Of a stretch of 64,000 nucleotides of DNA, positions 58,309-64,000 are shown piece after piece (the stretch's first letter is position 1; the number at the start of each line of letters is the position of its first letter). Both the position numbers and the translations under genes were made by a program. Origin of the DNA: a bacterium (GTDB lineage Bacteria; Gemmatimonadota; Gemmatimonadetes; Longimicrobiales; RSA9). The notes below the pieces were generated by a model. The model did no database searches, was not told the DNA's origin, and worked only from the letters and a program-made list of their open reading frames with translations. Where the stretch lies: the NCBI GenBank assembly GCA_003242735.1, contig QGVH01000018.1:23003-87002 (forward strand), given 5' to 3'.

Positions 58309-59010
58309 GGGTGCGGCACGTGCGGTGCGGCGTGGATGCCGCCCTGTCTTCGAGCGCACGAATCCTCGATGCGCGTTCCGATCGTGGCGCGCTCGAGGCC
58401 GTGGACAGGCCATCGGGCCGATGCATGCTGCGGGCCGGCGCCGACTCCACACGACCCCGTCCCCGCGCTCCCCCTCTGACCGGGCGCGGCTGCGGCGGGT
58501 TGGGCCAACTGCGGAGTGCGCATACCTGCTCCGTGCACGGGAACCATGAGCCGCCGTGAGTCGCCGTTCTCTCCCCCACCTCGCCCTCGCCCTCGCGATC
58601 GCCCACGCCGCTCTGTGGCTGGGTGACCGCTCCGACCAGGAGATCGACGACGGCTACCGGTCGCCGCTCGAACGGCTCGAGGCGGTGGACCGCGCGCGTG
58701 GAGCTCGGCGTCGGCAACCCGGTGCGGCGCGCCAGGGCTTCCCGGTGCTGCCGTCGCCCCGCTGTGCGGGCCAATCTGGCCCGTGCCCGGCGAGTGGCTC
58801 GCCTGGTTGCCCGGGGCGAGCCGCCCTGCGTTTTCGCCCCGGCACTCCGTTGTAGTCGTTTTCCCGACCGGCGTCAGCGCTTTCCCGGTTGATAGGCCCG
58901 TCCCGGCTGTTTAGTTGTTTGCCGGTCGCGCGATCCATGCGCGGCGCCGCCGCCGAGGAGCAGATCGCGCTGTAGCGATAGATCGAGAACCGACACGGAG
59001 GGGTGCCATC
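58309..59010. other. 702-base region without a supported gene
   Basis: A plus-strand frame from about 58,556 begins SRRSLPHLALALAIAHAALW, a signal-peptide-like stretch, continues through IDDGYRSPLERLEAVDRAR, then loses sense. The neighbouring frame offers VELGVGNPVRRARAS. This could be the head of a decayed exported protein, but evidence is thin. A hairpin lies at 58796-58822 (arms GGCTCGCC/GGCGAGCC). The last 100 bases are less GC-rich and hold the candidate promoter of the peroxidase gene. Confidence 0.4.
58889..58917 (+). promoter_or_regulatory. Candidate promoter of the diheme peroxidase gene
   Basis: TTGATA (58889-58894) and TAGTTG (58912-58917) are 17 bases apart, in an AT-richer stretch about 95 bases before the ATG at 59011. 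Confidence 0.45.
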
Positions 59011-60132
<1,122 letters not shown>

Positions 60133-60172
60133 CGCGGCGGGGGGCGTGGAGAGCGGGCGGCTCCCCGTTCCG

Positions 60173-60215
60173 GGGCGCGGCGCCGGCCGCGCGGCAGCGG
60201 GCTGGCGCCGCGCCC
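60173..60215. terminator. Hairpin between convergent peroxidase and aminotransferase genes
   Basis: Perfect 12-base arms GGGCGCGGCGCC (60173-60184) and GGCGCCGCGCCC (60204-60215) with a 19-base loop, between the stops at 60132 and 60278. It could serve both directions. Confidence 0.45.
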
Positions 60216-60277
60216 GCGCGTTCCAGCCGCACCGCGCACCCGGCCGTGTGCGTCGAGCCGCCGACGGCGCCCGACCT

Positions 60278-61342
60278 TCACTTCGCCAGGGCCGCAGCCA
60301 GTCGGACGAGCCCCTCCTCGAGCACGGCGGTGTCCATCCCGAAGCCGATGCGGAACCAGGTCGGCATGCCGAAGAAGCGGCCGGGCGCGACCGTCGTGTC
60401 GTAGCGCGTCTCGAGCCTCTCGACCAGCTCGTCCACCGACCCATCACGCAGGTGGACGAAGCCGACGGCGCCCGCGACGGGCCGCACCCACGAGAGTCGC
60501 TCGTGCGCACGGACGAAGCGGTCCACCAGATCCCGGTTCCGCCCCACCAGTGCCTGCAGCGGCGCGAGCAGCCGGGAGGCGCGGTCGAGCGCCTTGGCCG
60601 CGAGCCGCTGCGTGGGCTGAGCGATGTGCCCGCTGAACAGGTCCTGGACCCGCCGGATCCGTTGGGCCACGTCCGGCGGCGCGAGGACCCACCCCGCGCG
60701 TAGCCAGTCCAGGCCGTACGCCTTGGTGAGACTTCCCGTCGCGATGAACGGGGCGCCCAGCCGCGCGGCACTGGGCATGCCGTCGTCGTGCAGCCACTCG
60801 AGGTAGACCTCATCCACCAGCACGTGGATGCCGCGCTCCGCGGCCAGCGCTCCGAGCGCGCGCAGCTCGGACTCACCCGTCAGCGCACCGGTGGGGTTGT
60901 GCAGGTTGGACAGCACCACCATGCGCGTGCGCGGCGTGAGCACGGCGGCGATGCGCTCCGCATCCAACCGCCAGCCGTCCTCGGGTGCGCGGCTGAAGCC
61001 CCGCACCACCGCGCCGAGGTAGCGCGGCACGGCGGCCAGCGGCTCGTACGACGGCTGCTCCACGAGCACGTCGTCGCCGGGCTCGAGCAGGGCGGCGAAG
61101 ACGAGGTGGTTGGCCATCGAGCAGCCGTGCGCGAGCACGACCTGCGACTCGGCTACGCCGTAACGCCGCGCGATGCGCGCGATCAGCGGCGGCCAGCCCT
61201 CCGGGTACGCGCCGCCGAGCGTGAAGTCGTCGAGCGTCGGCTCGAGCAGCTCCGCGGGGCAGGGACGCACGCCGCTCGCGGCGAGGTTGTATCGTATCCC
61301 GAGTCGTGACTTGGCCCACGCAATGTAAGGACTGCCCTTCAC
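60278..61342 (-). CDS. PLP-dependent class I/II aminotransferase
   Basis: 354 residues from a GTG at 61342 that overlaps the permease stop (GTGA) and follows GGAGGAG, so the two are translationally coupled. Fold type I landmarks are present: HGCSMANHLVFAALLEPGDD, NLHNPTGALTGESELRAL (Asn-Pro of the PLP site), VLVDEVYLEW (Asp for the pyridine N), the PLP-lysine in GSLTKAYGLDWLRAGW, and the substrate Arg in TWFRIGFGMD. It is cytosolic. The amino donor is not identifiable. Coupling to an amino-acid permease suggests catabolism of an imported amino acid. Confidence 0.93.
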   Translation of the reverse strand: MKGSPYIAWAKSRLGIRYNLAASGVRPCPAELLEPTLDDFTLGGAYPEGWPPLIARIARRYGVAESQVVLAHGCSMANHLVFAALLEPGDDVLVEQPSYEPLAAVPRYLGAVVRGFSRAPEDGWRLDAERIAAVLTPRTRMVVLSNLHNPTGALTGESELRALGALAAERGIHVLVDEVYLEWLHDDGMPSAARLGAPFIATGSLTKAYGLDWLRAGWVLAPPDVAQRIRRVQDLFSGHIAQPTQRLAAKALDRASRLLAPLQALVGRNRDLVDRFVRAHERLSWVRPVAGAVGFVHLRDGSVDELVERLETRYDTTVAPGRFFGMPTWFRIGFGMDTAVLEEGLVRLAAALAK

Positions 61343-62745
61343 ACCAGTCTCCTCCGCCAGAACAGGAACACCGGCACGCCCGCGCCAATGAGCAGGCTGC
61401 CGAGCACTGCGTTCACCGGGTTGGACGCGATCGAGCCGATGACGACGATGCCCGCCACGAGCACGAAGCACGCGGGCAGCCACGGGTAGCCGAACGTGCG
61501 GAACGGCGCCTCGCCCGCCGTGGCAACGCCCGCTTCGGGCGTCGCGCCGTCCGCTGTGCCCGCCGCGCCGTCACCCCTCCCTTCACGCGCGCGATACACG
61601 AACAGCGTCACGACGACGAGGCCGAAGAAGATCCAGTCGCCGAACACGACCCAGTCCAGGAGCTGGCCGTAGGTGCCGGAGAGGAGCAGCACCACCGCCC
61701 ACGCCGACTGGAACACGATCGCGCCCGCAGGGGTGCGGTAGCGCGGATGCAGGCGCGCGGCCCAGCGGAAGAAGAGCCCGTCGTCGGCCATGGCCTGATA
61801 GACCCGCGGCGCGGCGAGGATCGAGAGGTTCAGGAACCCGAACGTCGAGAGCACGATGCCCGCCGCGATGAACGTGCCGCCCGCAGGGCCGAGCAACGCG
61901 CGCATCGTGTCCGACGCCGGCGCCGCGCTCGCCGCGAGCCCGGCCGCGCCCAGTGTCGTGACGTACGCGAGGTTGGCGAGCAGGTACGTCGCCACCACGA
62001 TCCCGACGCCGAGCAACAGCGCACGCGGCACGTTGCGCTGCGGCTCGCGGATCTCGCCCGCCACGAAGTTCGCGTTCTGCCACCCGCCGAACGCGAAGAG
62101 CACCGGGATCAGCGCTGCGCCCAGCGCGACGGCGACATCGGCAACGCCGTGCAGCGCCGGGCCGGGCGCCTCGGTGGCTCCACTCGCTTCGGTCCCGCGC
62201 GTTGCCAGCGTGAGGCCGGCCAGGATCAGTCCGCCGAGGGCGACGAGCTTGAGGACGGTGAAAATGTTCTGGGTCGTCGCGCCGGGCCGGATCCCCACGT
62301 AGTTGATCACGGTGAGGACGGCGATCGCCGCGATCGCGAGCGGCTTGACCATTGCCGCGGGCAGACCGGCCAGGTCCGCGGCGTAGGAGGCGAACGTCAT
62401 TCCCACCGCGGCGATGCCGCCGCTGTTGATGACGAGCAGCAGCGTCCAGCCGTAGAGGAAGGCCGGAAGCGGCCCCAGTGTCTCCCGCAGGTAGACGTAG
62501 CCGCCGCCGGCCTCAGGGCGGCGCGCACCGAGCTCTGCGAAGCACAGCGCGCCGAGCAGCGCGACCACGCCGCCGAGCGCCCACGCCGCGAGGATCAACC
62601 CCGGCGATCCGACGCGCTGCGCGACGATCGCAGGGTTCAGGAAGATGCCCGCCCCGATGATGCCGCCGACGACCACCATCGTGCCGTCGAACAGGCCGAG
62701 CCGGCGGGCATAGGTCGTGGGCACGCGCGGCGCCGTCGTCGTCAT
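61339..62745 (-). CDS. APC-superfamily amino acid permease
   Basis: 468 residues from the ATG at 62745, with 12 predicted membrane helices. The unwound substrate-binding TM1 motif is VVGGIIGAGIFLNPAIVAQR. TM3/4 has RRPEAGGGYVYLRETLGPLP and TM6 has PVLFAFGGWQNANFVAGEIR, both typical of LAT/CAT-type APC transporters. An extended Gly/Ala-rich loop precedes the last two helices. It should import an amino acid by proton symport or exchange. It heads the two-gene operon with the aminotransferase. Confidence 0.95.
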   Translation of the reverse strand: MTTTAPRVPTTYARRLGLFDGTMVVVGGIIGAGIFLNPAIVAQRVGSPGLILAAWALGGVVALLGALCFAELGARRPEAGGGYVYLRETLGPLPAFLYGWTLLLVINSGGIAAVGMTFASYAADLAGLPAAMVKPLAIAAIAVLTVINYVGIRPGATTQNIFTVLKLVALGGLILAGLTLATRGTEASGATEAPGPALHGVADVAVALGAALIPVLFAFGGWQNANFVAGEIREPQRNVPRALLLGVGIVVATYLLANLAYVTTLGAAGLAASAAPASDTMRALLGPAGGTFIAAGIVLSTFGFLNLSILAAPRVYQAMADDGLFFRWAARLHPRYRTPAGAIVFQSAWAVVLLLSGTYGQLLDWVVFGDWIFFGLVVVTLFVYRAREGRGDGAAGTADGATPEAGVATAGEAPFRTFGYPWLPACFVLVAGIVVIGSIASNPVNAVLGSLLIGAGVPVFLFWRRRLV

Positions 62746-63026
62746 CGCCACGACTCGAGCTGAGGGTGAACCTGGCCGGCACCCCGGTGCCGTGGGAGGT
62801 ACTCCGACTACTGGCGATCCACAACCTGCGCGGCCGGGACGTTCCGGTGTCGCGTCACGCACCACACGATCCGCTCACGGCCGGCGCTGTCCCGTTGCGG
62901 CATCGTTCGGCCTACCGCCCCCCTGATCTGCAGACTGGCCGCGCGGTCGTCCCCAGTAACACCTTAGATCGGGTGTGCGGCATCCCGCAACCTTGACGCG
63001 CGTTGATCATCCGGCCGGCTCGGTCC

Positions 63027-63055
63027 TTCCGCCCGGCCCCACGCCCCTCTAGATT
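63027..63055 (+). promoter_or_regulatory. Candidate promoter of the DinB-fold gene
   Basis: TAGATT (63050-63055) lies 51 bases before the ATG at 63107; TTCCGC (63027-63032) is a weak -35 at 17-base spacing. Confidence 0.4.
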
Positions 63056-63106
63056 CGCCGCGTTTCGCCGCCCGCACCGATGGCGTCCTTCACCAGGAGG
63101 AGAACC

Positions 63107-63718
63107 ATGCAGTGGACGATCAGCCGTGTGGCGACGGGGATCGCGGCCGCGGCGCTCCTCGTTGCGACCGCGCCGGCCGCGGCCCAGCACGGCGGGCACG
63201 GAGCACACGGCCCCGCGATGCCGACGTCCGGCTTCCGCGCCGAGCTCATCCGTGACATCGAGCAGCTCGAGACGAAGTACCTCGGGCTGGCGGATGCAAT
63301 GATCGGCAAGTACGAGTGGCGGCCGGGCGAGGGTGTGCGATCGGTGAGCGAAGTGTTCATGCACGTCGTCGCCTCGAACTTCATGATCCCGATCGCGCTG
63401 GGCCACCAGCCGCCCCGGGCGTACCGTGGCGCCGATCAGCGGGAGACCATGTCCGAGCTGAACGCGCTCGAGCAGGTCACCGACCCGGAACGAGTAAAGG
63501 CCGAGCTGCGCCACGCATTCATGCACGCGAAGCATGCCGTCGCGGGCGTCCAGGACAGCGAGCTGGATGACACGATCCGGCTGTTCGGCGGAGAGGTCAC
63601 CAAGCGTGCCGCCCTCCACCTGCTCGTCGCCCACATGCACGAGCACCTCGGCCAGGCCATCGCCTACGCGCGCATCAACGGCGTGGTTCCGCCGTGGAAC
63701 GCGAGGACGGGGAACTGA
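63107..63718 (+). CDS. Exported DinB-family protein
   Basis: 203 residues from the ATG at 63107 behind AGGAGGAG. A clear signal peptide (VATGIAAAALLVATAPAAAQ) is followed by a His-rich spacer (HGGHGAHG) and a DinB four-helix bundle. The three metal-ligand positions are suggested by SEVFMHVVASN, HLLVAHMHEHLGQAIAYAR and the closing NGVVPPW, which is the usual end of DinB_2 proteins. DinB proteins in the cytoplasm include bacillithiol-type transferases; exported ones are common in Gemmatimonadota but have no assigned function. Monocistronic. Confidence 0.92.
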   Translation: MQWTISRVATGIAAAALLVATAPAAAQHGGHGAHGPAMPTSGFRAELIRDIEQLETKYLGLADAMIGKYEWRPGEGVRSVSEVFMHVVASNFMIPIALGHQPPRAYRGADQRETMSELNALEQVTDPERVKAELRHAFMHAKHAVAGVQDSELDDTIRLFGGEVTKRAALHLLVAHMHEHLGQAIAYARINGVVPPWNARTGN

Positions 63719-64000
63719 GGGCCGCACACGCCCGGACGCCGGCCCGCGACACGCAGACCCCCCACCGCCGTTCCGCGGGGTGCTCCCATGGCTGCGATGC
63801 TCCCGGACGACCTCGTCACGCGCTCCGCGCGCCGGAGCGGCAACGGCGCCGGAGCCGGCCGCCCCCTTGCCCTGCGCGTCGTCACACAGCGAGTTTGCCT
63901 CACGGTCCACAGCCGATCCGCAGGGGCTCTCTCCGGACCCACTCCCATGGCGCACGACATCGTGGCGCGACGTTCGTCGCGCGGCTCCTGCATCGCCCTC
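63719..64000. other. Window end, no gene recognised
   Basis: 282 GC-rich bases after the DinB-fold gene. Short frames on both strands have no ribosome binding site, signal peptide or recognisable domain. Confidence 0.4.

Overview
This window is about 70% G+C with dense, strongly GC3-biased genes. The gene content fits a Gemmatimonadota-like, Gram-negative, aerobic heterotroph. The pointers are two ADOP/MacB-type duplicated permeases (one behind a PadR regulator), 6-bladed propeller lipoprotein remnants, S74/collagen-like surface protein, many lipoproteins, outer-membrane barrels, a diheme peroxidase and an RND/TolC efflux set. No rRNA, tRNA, CRISPR array, insertion sequence or prophage was seen. 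The taxonomic call is inference; there is no marker gene in the window to prove it.

Layout, left to right. 1-2.7 kb: tail of a membrane protein, then a secreted S9 (DPP-IV type) peptidase. 3.0-7.2 kb: a less GC-extreme three-gene block opening at an AT-rich promoter patch; it encodes a DUF4350/GATase-like envelope protein, a lipoprotein with a C-terminal LAS-type zinc-peptidase motif, and a secreted protein with two chitin-binding-type CBM5/12 modules. 7.3-8.3 kb: a DUF421 membrane protein with a one-TM partner. 8.5-15.0 kb: a self-regulated efflux operon (GbsR/MarR regulator, TolC, adaptor, RND pump) with a palindromic operator. 15.4-19.7 kb: an Asp-box propeller protein, then mgtE translationally coupled to a GH1 beta-glucosidase that lacks its nucleophile Glu. 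19.9-23.6 kb: a tandem universal stress protein, and the CBS / baeRF release-factor-like / FeoA-like / cytochrome c operon. 23.9-28.3 kb: porin, YceI, DUF3108, and two small membrane proteins of respiratory flavour. 28.3-31.5 kb: an SDR epimerase set among decaying genes, including a regulator and a DUF4142 gene cut off at the same point, and a cupredoxin.

31.5-39.1 kb is a polyphosphate locus: DUF4956 membrane protein, an outer-membrane barrel with a kinase-like N-terminal region, a CYTH/PPK1 fusion, then greA. 39.3-43.7 kb: an S74 surface protein interrupted by one in-frame TGA, a small lipoprotein, a holin-fold membrane protein, a propeller remnant and an SQR-like flavoprotein. 44.0-48.9 kb carries the most interesting system: a coiled-coil/HEAT protein, a ParA-type ATPase and a coiled-coil protein with a short basic N-terminal peptide. 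Together these match the composition of the Myxococcus PomXYZ division-site positioning system. 49-58.3 kb: ADOP permease, class A PBP, PadR-ADOP operon and a lipoprotein. 59-63.7 kb: diheme peroxidase, amino-acid permease coupled to a PLP aminotransferase, and a secreted DinB-fold protein.

Main points for follow-up: the PomXYZ-like cluster, the nucleophile-less GH1, the DUF4956 / kinase-like barrel / CYTH-PPK1 locus, the TGA-interrupted S74 gene, and the deletion junction near 30,550.
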